A DNA stretch of 64,000 nt, from assembly GCA_036278255.1 (NCBI GenBank), contig DASULK010000034.1:33728-97727 (forward strand). Reading direction: 5' to 3'. Under the pieces are notes generated by a model. That model was not told where the DNA came from, searched no databases, and worked only from the letters and a program-made list of their open reading frames with translations. Origin of the DNA: DASULK01 sp036278255 (GTDB lineage Bacteria; Actinomycetota; Actinomycetes; Mycobacteriales; Micromonosporaceae). A program made the position numbers and the translations under genes. Positions 1 through 7,149 of the stretch are shown here, in pieces. Position 1 is the first letter of the stretch; every line of letters begins with the position of its first letter.

Positions 1-235
1 GGCGCAGGGTTACCGGCTCTCCGTCGAGCAGGAACGCGGCGGGCAGCAGCGGAAAATGGCGTCGCCGGCCGTGCCGGTCCTCCAGCACCACCGCCCCGGC
101 CTCGAAGCCGACCACCGCACCGCAGAACCCCGAGTCCACCTCCTCGACCACCAGCCCCGGCTCGGCGTCCACCTCGGGGATCCGCCTACGCCGCCGCCAG
201 TCCCCCGCCAGTACGTCATGGGCGTACCTACTCAC
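1..235 (-). CDS. DUF3097 family protein, 3' part cut off by window edge
   Basis: The frame on the minus strand starts at a GTG (233-235) preceded by a clear GGAGG seven bases upstream. It reads VSRYAHDVLAGDWRRRRR, then EVDAEPGLVVEE and GFCGAVVGFE, then a run ending GEPVTLR at the window edge. This matches my memory of the N-terminus of DUF3097, a conserved actinobacterial protein of unknown function. Only the first 78 residues are present; the rest lies outside the window. It is divergent from the hypothetical gene at 352. The family assignment is from recall of the N-terminal pattern; no function is inferred. Confidence 0.75.
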   Translation of the reverse strand, partial: MSRYAHDVLAGDWRRRRRIPEVDAEPGLVVEEVDSGFCGAVVGFEAGAVVLEDRHGRRRHFPLLPAAFLLDGEPVTLR

Positions 236-351
236 CGTTATACCTCCGCGTCACGGTCGCGACGCTATCCGGCGGCGCCGGCGGTGGCCGAACGACGCGC
301 CGCGCAGCCGCCAGAAGACACCGACGGCGGTGAACACGTACGCTTGCCGGC

Positions 352-1143
352 ATGTCTCCCGCAGCAGGCGCGACGATCCTCGCCGCCCGCCGGTCAAGCC
401 GCTTCGTGGCCTGGGTGCGCGCGTGGCGTGCCGGTCTGGTGCCCTACGACGAGGTGGCCACGGAGATCGCTGGGGACGAGGAGCACTTGGTGGCCGACTC
501 CCCCGGCTCCTGGACCGACCTGCCGCTCCGCGATGCCCTGCCGAGCCTCTCCAAGGTCCCGCCGGACGAGATCCGACTCGTGCTGCCCGCCCCCGGCGAC
601 CCACGCGGCCTGCCCGGCCCCGGGGTCTTCAGCAGCGCAGCACTGCTCGCCGGCGAGGCGGTGGTCGCTCGGGGGCTGGGGCTCATCCCGGAGGTACGCC
701 ACCACACCTCCGGGTCGGGGATGGCCTTCGAGACGGTGCTCTGGCGGGTCTATCCGCTCCCCGAGGAGGCGCCGGCGGCGTCGCTGACCCATCCGAGCAC
801 GGCCGAAGCCGAATCGGAGCTGTCCCTTGCCCTTGCCGAGGCAACCGCCACGCTGACCCGGCTCGACATCGCCCAGTGGCGTCCAGAACTCGCTAGCGCA
901 CTGGCCGCGCTCCGCCGGCCCGACGCCGCCGCCGACCTACCGCCGGGGTTCGACCCGCGGGCCCGCCGCCTCTTCGCCCGGGCCAGCGTGCTCGACCAGG
1001 TCCTAGCCCTGGCCGAGCAGGTCGCCCCCGGCGGGGCGATCAACGGTTACGACGTGCAGCAGCGCGACGCCGCCCTGCGACCGCTGATCGCGGCCTGCCG
1101 CCGCGCGCTGGTCGCCGCATGCAACTCTCCGCTCGCGCCGTGA
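352..1143 (+). CDS. Hypothetical protein
   Basis: This is a 263-residue protein that I cannot assign to a characterised family. It has no signal peptide or clear membrane segment. The middle has a short stretch, VLWRVYPLPEE, and the C-terminal third is alanine/leucine-rich and probably helical (LAEATATLTRLDIAQW and ASVLDQVLALAEQ). Codon use is typical high-GC actinobacterial and the frame is open through its length, which supports a real gene. The ATG at 352 lacks a strong Shine-Dalgarno sequence, so a start further downstream remains possible. It is convergent with the HAD phosphatase gene, with only 6 bases between the stops. Confidence 0.7.
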   Translation: MSPAAGATILAARRSSRFVAWVRAWRAGLVPYDEVATEIAGDEEHLVADSPGSWTDLPLRDALPSLSKVPPDEIRLVLPAPGDPRGLPGPGVFSSAALLAGEAVVARGLGLIPEVRHHTSGSGMAFETVLWRVYPLPEEAPAASLTHPSTAEAESELSLALAEATATLTRLDIAQWRPELASALAALRRPDAAADLPPGFDPRARRLFARASVLDQVLALAEQVAPGGAINGYDVQQRDAALRPLIAACRRALVAACNSPLAP

Positions 1144-1149
1144 CGCCGG

Positions 1150-1929
1150 TCAGATCTCGTCGATGAGGTCGGCGACCGACGACACGATCCTCGACGGCCG
1201 GTACGGGTAGCGTTCCGCCTCGGCCCGGGTGCTGATACCGGTGAGCACCAGGATCGTCTCCAGGCCGGCCTCCAGGCCGCACAGCACGTCGGTGTCCATC
1301 CGGTCACCGATCATCGCTGTGGTCTCCGAGTGCGCATCGATGGTGTTGAGGGCCGAGCGCATCATCATCGGGTTCGGCTTGCCGATGAAGTACGGGTCGA
1401 CGCCGGTGGCCCGCGAGATCATGGCCGCGACGGAACCGGCCGCCGGCAGGGCACCCTCGGCGGACGGACCGGTCGGATCCGGGTTGGTGCAGATGAACCG
1501 GGCCCCGTCGTTGATCAGGCGGACCGCTTTGGTGACCGCTTCGAAGCTGTAGGTACGGGTCTCCCCCAGCACCACGTAGTCGGGGGAGAAGTCGGTCAGC
1601 ACGTAACCGATCGCGTGCAGCGCCGTGGTGAGCCCGGCCTCGCCGATCACATACGCCGTTCCGCCGGGCCGCTGCAGGTCGAGGAACTGCGCGGTCGCCA
1701 GCGCCGAAGTCCAGATCGCCGACTCCGGCACATCGAAGCCCATGCGGGTCAGCCGTGACTGCAGATCCCGTGGGGTGTAGATCGAGTTGTTGGTGAGCAC
1801 CAGGAACGGTTTACCGGAGGAGCGCAGGCGCCCGATGAACTCGGGCGCACCCGGGATCGGATGCCCCTCGTGCACCAGCACCCCGTCCATGTCGGTCAGC
1901 CAGCTCTCGATCGATTTTCGCTCTCGCAC
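1150..1929 (-). CDS. HAD-IIA family phosphatase
   Basis: This is a 259-residue haloacid-dehalogenase superfamily hydrolase of subfamily IIA (NagD-like sugar or nucleotide phosphatases). Motif I is DMDGV near residue 11, motif II is VLTNNS, motif III has the lysine of GKPNP, and motif IV is GDRMDTDV, so all four catalytic motifs are present. The frame stays open far upstream, but that part lies antisense-like over the ferrochelatase 3' end. I therefore chose the GTG at 1927-1929, which has GGAGG six bases upstream and gives the normal family length. It follows hemH on the same strand with 20 bases between them. The substrate cannot be told from sequence. Confidence 0.85.
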   Translation of the reverse strand: MRERKSIESWLTDMDGVLVHEGHPIPGAPEFIGRLRSSGKPFLVLTNNSIYTPRDLQSRLTRMGFDVPESAIWTSALATAQFLDLQRPGGTAYVIGEAGLTTALHAIGYVLTDFSPDYVVLGETRTYSFEAVTKAVRLINDGARFICTNPDPTGPSAEGALPAAGSVAAMISRATGVDPYFIGKPNPMMMRSALNTIDAHSETTAMIGDRMDTDVLCGLEAGLETILVLTGISTRAEAERYPYRPSRIVSSVADLIDEI

Positions 1930-1949
1930 AAGGCCCTCCAGGCCGGACG

Positions 1950-2981
1950 TTACGGACGGCGGGACGGTGCCGGGCAGCAGGTGGCCGGGCAGTGATCCCA
2001 AGCGGGGAGCGTACCGAGTCGCGAGCGGGGCACCGCACCGGCCGGGTCCAGCCGCTCCAGCACCAGTTCCCGGATCATCGCCACGAAGCGCGGGTCCGTG
2101 CCGGCGGTGGCAGCGCGGGCGTACCCCAGGCCGAGGCGCTTGGCGGTGCCCGCCGCCTCGGTGTCCAGGTCCCACACCACCTCAAGGTGATCGGAGACGA
2201 ACCCGATCGGGCTGACCACCACCGCGGTGACCCCATCGGCGGCGAGGGTGGCCAGGTGGTCGTTGATGTCAGGCTCCAGCCACGGCACGTGCGGCGGCCC
2301 CGACCGGCTCTGCCAGACCAGGTCGTACTTCAGATCCGGGGCGGCAGCGGCGGCCACCAGCCGGGCCGTCTCCTGGAGCTGCGCCTCGTACCGCCCGCCA
2401 TCGGGCCCGGCGGTCGCCGCCATCGCGGTGGGGATGGAGTGGGCGACGAAGACCAGTCGGATGCTGCTCCGGTCCGCCGTACCGAGGGTCTCCAGCGCGG
2501 CCCGCACCGCGTCGACGTTTGGCTGGACGAAGCCGGGGTGGTCCCAGAACTGGCGAAGTTTTTCGATCACCGGCGCCTCCGGTCCGGCGGCGGCGCGGGC
2601 GGTGGCGATGTCCTCCAGGTACTGCCGGCACGACGAGTAGCCGGCGTAGGCACTCGTCACGAAGGCCAGGGCGCGGCGCACCCCGTCGTCCCGCATCCGT
2701 GCCACCGTGTCGGCGAGCAGCGGATGCCAGTTGCGGTTGCCCCAGTAGACGGGAAGATCGAGGCCGTTTGCGGCGAAGTCGGCGCGGATGGCGGCGAGCA
2801 GGTCGCGGCACTGCTGGTTGATCGGGGAGACCCCGCCGAAATGCTGGTAGTGCTCGGCCACCTCCGCCAGCCGCTCGGGTGGCACCCCGCGGCCACGGGT
2901 CACATTGGCCAGGAACGGGGCCACGTCCTCGGGCCGTTCCGGCCCGCCGAATGACACCAGCACAACCGCGTCGTAGCTCAT
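1950..2981 (-). CDS. hemH: Ferrochelatase (coproporphyrin III type likely)
   Basis: The 343-residue protein inserts ferrous iron into a porphyrin; in actinobacteria the usual substrate is coproporphyrin III (CpfC of the coproporphyrin-dependent pathway). It begins YDAVVLVSFGGPERPEDV, a typical ferrochelatase N-terminus, and continues with HYQHFGGVSPINQQ and the VTSAYAGYSSCRQY segment. The C-terminus reads DHCPATCCPAP, giving cysteines at 331, 335 and 336. Together with an internal cysteine (118 or 58) these could hold the [2Fe-2S] cluster known in actinobacterial ferrochelatases. The ATG at 2979-2981 is the first methionine that precedes the family N-terminus; its Shine-Dalgarno is weak. It lies downstream of inhA, separated by an intergenic palindrome. 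Confidence 0.93.
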   Translation of the reverse strand: MSYDAVVLVSFGGPERPEDVAPFLANVTRGRGVPPERLAEVAEHYQHFGGVSPINQQCRDLLAAIRADFAANGLDLPVYWGNRNWHPLLADTVARMRDDGVRRALAFVTSAYAGYSSCRQYLEDIATARAAAGPEAPVIEKLRQFWDHPGFVQPNVDAVRAALETLGTADRSSIRLVFVAHSIPTAMAATAGPDGGRYEAQLQETARLVAAAAAPDLKYDLVWQSRSGPPHVPWLEPDINDHLATLAADGVTAVVVSPIGFVSDHLEVVWDLDTEAAGTAKRLGLGYARAATAGTDPRFVAMIRELVLERLDPAGAVPRSRLGTLPAWDHCPATCCPAPSRRP

Positions 2982-3013
2982 AACCCCATTGTCCCCCGAC
3001 CGCAACCCGATGC

Positions 3014-3075
3014 GCGGAAGGGCCCCTTCCGCTACACCGGGCGATAAGAGAGGACCCCTCCTTCCGGTCCGTCCA
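3014..3075. repeat. Intergenic palindromic repeat (REP-like), copy A
   Basis: The space between inhA and hemH holds the near-perfect palindrome GCGGAAGGGCCCCTTCCGC (3014-3032), followed about 20 bases on by GGACCCCTCCTTCC (3052-3065). On the minus strand this reads GGAAGGAGGGGTCC...GGAAGGGGCCCTTCC, the same building blocks as the stem-loop after acnA at 25041-25085. I interpret it as a member of a dispersed intergenic repeat family that may also end inhA transcription. There is no U-tract. The number of genomic copies cannot be seen here. Confidence 0.6.
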
Positions 3076-3077
3076 GG

Positions 3078-3845
3078 TCAGGCACCGAGGGCGTGGTAGC
3101 CGCCGTCAACGTGGATGATCTCACCGGTGGTGGCCGGGAACCAGTCCGACAACAGCGCCAGGCAGGCCCGCGCCGCCGGCTCCTGGTCGGTCAGTGACCA
3201 GCCGAGCGGGGCCCGCCGGGCCCACGCGTCCTCGAACTGCTCGAAACCGGGGATCGACCGGGCGGCCATCGTGCGCAGCGGCCCGGCGGAGACCAGGTTG
3301 CTGCGGATGCCCTTCGGCCCCAGGTGCATCGCCAGGTAGCGGGATGCCGACTCCAGGCCGGCCTTGGCCACACCCATCCAGTCGTAGACCGGCCATGCCT
3401 TGCTCGCGTCGAAGGTGAGGCCGACGATCGAACCACCGGACCCCATCAGCGGCAACGCCGCCATCGCCAGCGATTTGTAGGAGTACGTCGAGACGTGCAC
3501 CGCGGTGGCGACGTCCTCCCAGGGGGCGTCGAGGAATCCCCCGCCCAGGCAGCTAGGCGGCGCGAATCCGATGGAGTGCACCACGCCATCGAGCCCGTCA
3601 ACGTGCTCACGCACCCGGTCGGCGAGGCCGGCAAGTTGTTCGGCGTTGGTCACGTCAAGTTCGATCACGGGCGCCGGGGCGGGCAGCCGCTTGGCGATCC
3701 GCTCCACCAGCGACATCCGACCGAACCCGGTGAGCACCACCGTGGCCCCGTTCTCCTGGGCGAGCTTCGCCGTCGAGAAGGCGATCGACTGGTCGGTGAT
3801 GATACCGGTGATGAGCAGCCGTTTACCGGCCAGCAGTCCAGACAC
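3078..3845 (-). CDS. fabI: Enoyl-[acyl-carrier-protein] reductase (NADH)
   Basis: This is a 255-residue short-chain dehydrogenase of the FabI/InhA type, which reduces trans-2-enoyl-ACP in the last step of the FAS-II elongation cycle. The nucleotide-binding start is RLLITGIITDQSIAFSTA, the form typical of FabI/InhA rather than FabG. The catalytic Tyr-x6-Lys pair is YDWMGVAK, followed by AGLESASRYLA. The C-terminus ends EIIHVDGGYHALGA. I chose the GTG at 3843-3845, which has AGAGGA seven bases upstream and removes 46 upstream residues that overlap fabG control sequence. It follows fabG by 49 bases on the same strand, the classic mabA-inhA order of mycobacteria and relatives. Confidence 0.92.
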   Translation of the reverse strand: MSGLLAGKRLLITGIITDQSIAFSTAKLAQENGATVVLTGFGRMSLVERIAKRLPAPAPVIELDVTNAEQLAGLADRVREHVDGLDGVVHSIGFAPPSCLGGGFLDAPWEDVATAVHVSTYSYKSLAMAALPLMGSGGSIVGLTFDASKAWPVYDWMGVAKAGLESASRYLAMHLGPKGIRSNLVSAGPLRTMAARSIPGFEQFEDAWARRAPLGWSLTDQEPAARACLALLSDWFPATTGEIIHVDGGYHALGA

Positions 3846-3894
3846 GTGCAGATCCTCTGCTTCCTGTTCGTTCCTCAGAAACGGGGCCGGGTGG

Positions 3895-4599
3895 TCAGTG
3901 GCCCATGCCCAGGCCACCGTCGACCGGGATGACCGCGCCGGAGATGTAGCCGGCGGCGTCGCTGGCCAGCCAGGTGACCACATCCGCCACCTCCTCGACG
4001 GCGGCGAACCGGCCGGCCGGAATGGCCTTGCGGTATTCGGTCTTACGCTCCTCGGGCAGCGCGTCGGTCATGTCGGTTTCGATGAACCCCGGTGCCACCA
4101 CATTGGCCGTGATGTTACGGCTGCCGAGCTCGCGGGTGATCGAGCGGGCGACACCGACCAGCCCGGCCTTGCTGGCCGCGTAGTTGACCTGGCCCGGTCC
4201 GCCGTAGAGTCCGACGACCGACGAGATGAAGATCATCCGCCCCCACCGGGCCCGTACCATCTTCGTGGCCGCCCGCTTGGCGCAGCGGAAGGCACCGGTC
4301 AGGTTGGTGTCGAGCACCCGGGTGAACTGCTCCTCCGACATGCGCATCAGCAGTGTGTCGTCGGTGATACCGGCATTGGCGACCAGCACCTCGACCGGGC
4401 CGAGCTCCGCCTCGACGGCGGCGAAGGCAGCGTCGACCGCGGCAGCATCGGTGACGTCGCACTGCACGCCGAACAGGTCGGCGGGGGCACCACTGCCGCG
4501 GTGGGTCACCGCCACCCGGTCGCCATGCTTGGCGAACGCCTGCGCGATGGCCAGGCCGATGCCTCGGTTCCCCCCGGTCACTAGCACGGTTCGAGCCAC
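3895..4599 (-). CDS. fabG: 3-oxoacyl-[acyl-carrier-protein] reductase
   Basis: The 234-residue protein is a classical SDR reducing 3-oxoacyl-ACP with NADPH in FAS-II. It shows TGGNRGIG near residue 8, VANAGI in the middle, the serine of FISSVVGLYGG and the catalytic YAASKAGL, and ends GYISGAVIPVDGGLGMGH. The length is normal for actinobacterial FabG1/MabA. It leads a fabG-fabI operon. The start ATG at 4599 has AGAGGTACATCG upstream. A near-perfect inverted repeat with a TTACC-N4-GGTAA core lies about 50 bases upstream and may be the operator for this operon. Confidence 0.93.
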   Translation of the reverse strand: MARTVLVTGGNRGIGLAIAQAFAKHGDRVAVTHRGSGAPADLFGVQCDVTDAAAVDAAFAAVEAELGPVEVLVANAGITDDTLLMRMSEEQFTRVLDTNLTGAFRCAKRAATKMVRARWGRMIFISSVVGLYGGPGQVNYAASKAGLVGVARSITRELGSRNITANVVAPGFIETDMTDALPEERKTEYRKAIPAGRFAAVEEVADVVTWLASDAAGYISGAVIPVDGGLGMGH

Positions 4600-4645
4600 G
4601 ATGTACCTCTCAGTTCCGTCGCTGATGGTGCGCGATGGAGACTAT

Positions 4646-4666
4646 GCGTTACCGGCAGGTAAACGC
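4646..4666. promoter_or_regulatory. Inverted repeat upstream of fabG, candidate operator
   Basis: The sequence reads GCGTTACCGGCAGGTAAACGC on the plus strand. Its arms GCGTTACC and GGTAAACGC are inverted repeats with one base inserted, and the core TTACC-GGCA-GGTAA is symmetric. It lies 47-67 bases before the fabG start codon, a place suited to a dimeric repressor or activator. The regulator is unknown. Confidence 0.5.
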
Positions 4667-4795
4667 TAACGGCCCCGCTCCGTCCGGCTCCGGTGGCGGG
4701 GCGCTGGTGGGCCGGTCCGACACGTCCCTCATCGACCGGCGGGACGGTGTTGTGTACCATTCCAACGGTTCTTCAGCAGGCCCGGGCCGACCGAT

Positions 4796-4828
4796 GGAGG
4801 TGATCGCTGTGCGAAGTAGCGATCCTCC
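4796..4828 (+). promoter_or_regulatory. Bulged hairpin that masks a GGAGG
   Basis: GGAGGTGATCGCT (4796-4808) pairs with AGCGATCCTCC (4818-4828): seven contiguous pairs (GATCGCT/AGCGATC), then GGAG/CTCC after a two-base bulge, with a nine-base loop. The masked GGAGG sits upstream of a GTG (4809) inside the loop. It could be a cis-regulatory leader for the short ORFs downstream or a weak terminator; it has no U-tract. Confidence 0.4.
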
Positions 4829-5016
4829 GAGTCCCGGCCGGGCTGCCGGCCTGCTCCGCTGAGCAAGCAGCTCGGCCTGAGCTGACCGGCACGCCCGCGG
4901 TCACCGATCGCACCTGCGCCTCGGCCAGGTGGAGCGGTCCGTGCCCGCCTGCCCGGCTGTGACGTTCTCCCTGCACCCGTTCGACTGTGAGTGCCGCCGC
5001 CATCGGAGAGTCGTCC

Positions 5017-5100
5017 ATGAACCGCTATGTCGCCCCCCTGGGGTTCACCCTCGCCGCCGTCTGGGTTGTCGTCCTCTTCGTTCTGGTCGGCGCGGCCTAA
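5017..5100 (+). CDS. 27-residue single-pass membrane protein
   Basis: An ATG at 5017 opens a 27-codon frame reading MNRYVAPLGFTLAAVWVVVL and then FVLVGAA, ending at TAA 5098-5100. A good Shine-Dalgarno (GGAGAG, 5005-5010) lies six bases upstream. One basic residue near the N-terminus followed by about 20 hydrophobic residues predicts a single transmembrane helix with the N-terminus inside. I do not recognise a family. It stands alone between fabG and the VWA gene, convergent with the latter. The evidence is the SD, the start, the hydrophobic pattern and the clean stop; the short length limits confidence. Confidence 0.6.
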   Translation: MNRYVAPLGFTLAAVWVVVLFVLVGAA

Positions 5101-5158
5101 TGACACGCTACGCCGCTGACCACCGTCCGCCCTGATCCGAGGCCCGACCTGTGGCGCC

Positions 5159-6109
5159 TCACAGCAACCGGGAAGTCCACAACAGACTCATGCCTCCGGC
5201 CGACAGGGCGAAGAGCAACGCGATACCCGCATACCACTGGGTAATTTCGCGGGGCTCGGTGCGGTGTCCGATCGAGCTGCCCATGTCCTCGTACACCCTC
5301 TTCAACTCGGCGGCCGACGCCGCCTCATAGAAGTAGCCCCCGGTGATCTCCGCGAGTTCGGCCAACGACAGCCGGTCCACCGGGACCCGCTGCAGGTGGC
5401 CACCGATGTCGACCACACCGCTGTCTGTGCCGAAGGCGATGGTGGAGACCGGGATGTTGGCCGCGCTGGCGGCCGCTGCAGCCTCCTCGATGGAGCGGCC
5501 CGACGTGCGGTATCCGTCGGAGAGCAGCATGATCCGGGCGGGCGGAAGATTCTCGGCCCCGTCCGCCGGCACCACGCGGATCGCCTCCAGGCAGGTGAAG
5601 ACGGCCTCACCGGTCGCGGTCGCCTCGGCCAGCGTCAGACCGTCGATGGCCTGGATCACCGCCGGCCGGTCCTTCGACGGCGGCACCAGAACGTTCGCCG
5701 ATTTCGCGAACGCCACCAGGCCGAGGTTGTAGGTCTCCGGCAACTCCGCAACAAACTGCTTCGCCGCCTCCTGCGCCGCCTCGATCCGCGACGGCGCAAC
5801 ATCCTCGGCCTCCATCGACAACGACACGTCAATGGCCATCATGATGGTGGCCCGCTCCAGCGGCTGCTGCACATCCAGCGCAGGCCGGCCCATCGCCGCG
5901 GCCAGGGCGACGAGGCTGAGCAGAAACGCCCCCGCAGCCGCATGTCGGCGCCAGCCCAACCCCTTCGGCGCCAGGGTGCTCAACAGTTCGACATTGGTGA
6001 ACCGGAGCGCATAGGAGCGTCGACGGAACTGCCGCCACACGTACCAACCCGCGACAGCGAAGACCGGCAGCAGCGCCAGCAGCCACCAGGGGGCCAGAAA
6101 ACGGATCAT
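5159..6109 (-). CDS. VWA domain membrane protein (BatA-like)
   Basis: The 316-residue protein has an N-terminal membrane segment (FLAPWWLLALLPVFAVAG) and a second near residue 60 (AAAGAFLLSLVALAAAM). A von Willebrand factor A domain with the MIDAS motif DVSLSM begins near residue 93, and a last membrane helix (WYAGIALLFALSAGGM) lies at the C-terminus. This layout is that of BatA/BatB-type proteins that work with MoxR AAA+ ATPases, probably in metal-dependent protein-complex assembly or stress tolerance. It is the third gene of a moxR-DUF58-VWA operon and overlaps the DUF58 gene by four bases. Confidence 0.88.
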   Translation of the reverse strand: MIRFLAPWWLLALLPVFAVAGWYVWRQFRRRSYALRFTNVELLSTLAPKGLGWRRHAAAGAFLLSLVALAAAMGRPALDVQQPLERATIMMAIDVSLSMEAEDVAPSRIEAAQEAAKQFVAELPETYNLGLVAFAKSANVLVPPSKDRPAVIQAIDGLTLAEATATGEAVFTCLEAIRVVPADGAENLPPARIMLLSDGYRTSGRSIEEAAAAASAANIPVSTIAFGTDSGVVDIGGHLQRVPVDRLSLAELAEITGGYFYEAASAAELKRVYEDMGSSIGHRTEPREITQWYAGIALLFALSAGGMSLLWTSRLL

Positions 6110-7149
6110 GCGCTCCTACTTCCCGGCTCCAGGAGAGGGCCCGGCGCTGCCGCACGCCCGGATCGGCGGGCGACCGGCGGAGCGGCCGAACCGCTCGCCC
6201 GGCTCCGGGCGCTACGACGAGCGGCGACAAACCGCACGATATCCAGCAGCCAGTCCGTATCGGTACGCAGCCGCAGGTGCGCGGCTCCGGCACCCCGCAG
6301 CGCGTCGGAGATCGCGGCCCGCTGGGCCTGGGCCGCCGCCGCATAGCGGCGGCGCAGCCGCCGGTCAGCGGTCTGCACCTCGTGCACCTCACCGGTCTCC
6401 GGGTCGGCCACCGCGAGCACACCCACGTCAGGCAGCTCCAGCTCACGCGGGTCGACCACCTCGACGGCGAGCACATCATGCCGCACCGCCAACTTCCGGA
6501 CCGGCTGCGCCCACTGCTCCGGCGGCGCCAGGAAATCGGAGATCACCACCGCGATGCCGCGGCGGCGGGGTGGCCGGTTGAGCAGATCCACCAGTGCCCC
6601 CAGGTCAGTGCGGCCGGGCCGGATCTCGGTTCCGGCGATCGCCCGCAGCAACCCCTGTGCCTCCCGGCGGCCGGAACGGGCGGGAAGACGACGGACCGAT
6701 CCCGGGCCGGCGGGCATCGCCCCCACCGATCCCCCTCCCCCAGTGCCGATCACCGCACCGATACGGTTACCGCCCCGGGCCGTCAGATGCACGATGGCCG
6801 CGGCGGCGGCGATGACGACATCACGCTTGAGCCAGCGGGCGGTACCAAAATCCAGGCTCGCCGACAGATCGATGGCCAGCCAGGCCTCCAGCTCGCGATC
6901 GGCCACCGTCTGCCGGACATGCGGGATGGTGGTACGGGCGGTGACCGGCCAGTCGATATGCCGAACATCATCGCCCGGCCGGTACTCCCGCGATTCCCCT
7001 GCTTCGCTCCCCGGTCCGGGCAGCAGACCGAGGTAGTCGCCCTGCAACAGCCCGTCGAGTTTGCGGGTGACCATCAGGTGCAGCCGGGACAGCACCGCTC
7101 CGGTCCGGTCAGCACCCGGGCCTTGCCCCGCCCGGGAGGTTGTGATCAC
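6106..7149 (-). CDS. DUF58 domain-containing protein
   Basis: This 347-residue protein belongs to DUF58, a VWA-like family nearly always next to moxR. The diagnostic segment is REYRPGDDVRHIDWPVTART near residues 54-73, followed by the acidic VWA-like strand AWLAIDLSASLDFG. The C-terminal tail is rich in Arg, Ala and Pro and probably disordered. It overlaps moxR at its start (ATGA, 7146-7149) and the VWA gene at its end, so the three genes are translationally coupled. The exact role of the family is not established. Confidence 0.88.
   Translation of the reverse strand: MITTSRAGQGPGADRTGAVLSRLHLMVTRKLDGLLQGDYLGLLPGPGSEAGESREYRPGDDVRHIDWPVTARTTIPHVRQTVADRELEAWLAIDLSASLDFGTARWLKRDVVIAAAAAIVHLTARGGNRIGAVIGTGGGGSVGAMPAGPGSVRRLPARSGRREAQGLLRAIAGTEIRPGRTDLGALVDLLNRPPRRRGIAVVISDFLAPPEQWAQPVRKLAVRHDVLAVEVVDPRELELPDVGVLAVADPETGEVHEVQTADRRLRRRYAAAAQAQRAAISDALRGAGAAHLRLRTDTDWLLDIVRFVAARRSARSRASGSAAPPVARRSGRAAAPGPLLEPGSRSA

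Larger units (their letters stand above)
4600..5016. other. Intergenic region between fabG and a small ORF
   Basis: This 417-base stretch has no convincing gene of normal size. It holds the fabG promoter side with the TTACC palindrome (4646-4666), a bulged hairpin that pairs a GGAGG with CTCC (4796-4828), and the leader of the 27-residue ORF. A 17-codon frame from GTG 4809 (VRSSDPPSPGRAAGLLR) lies inside and after the hairpin and may be a leader peptide or chance. Several short open frames on the minus strand are rich in Arg/Gly and look like noise. Confidence 0.5.
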
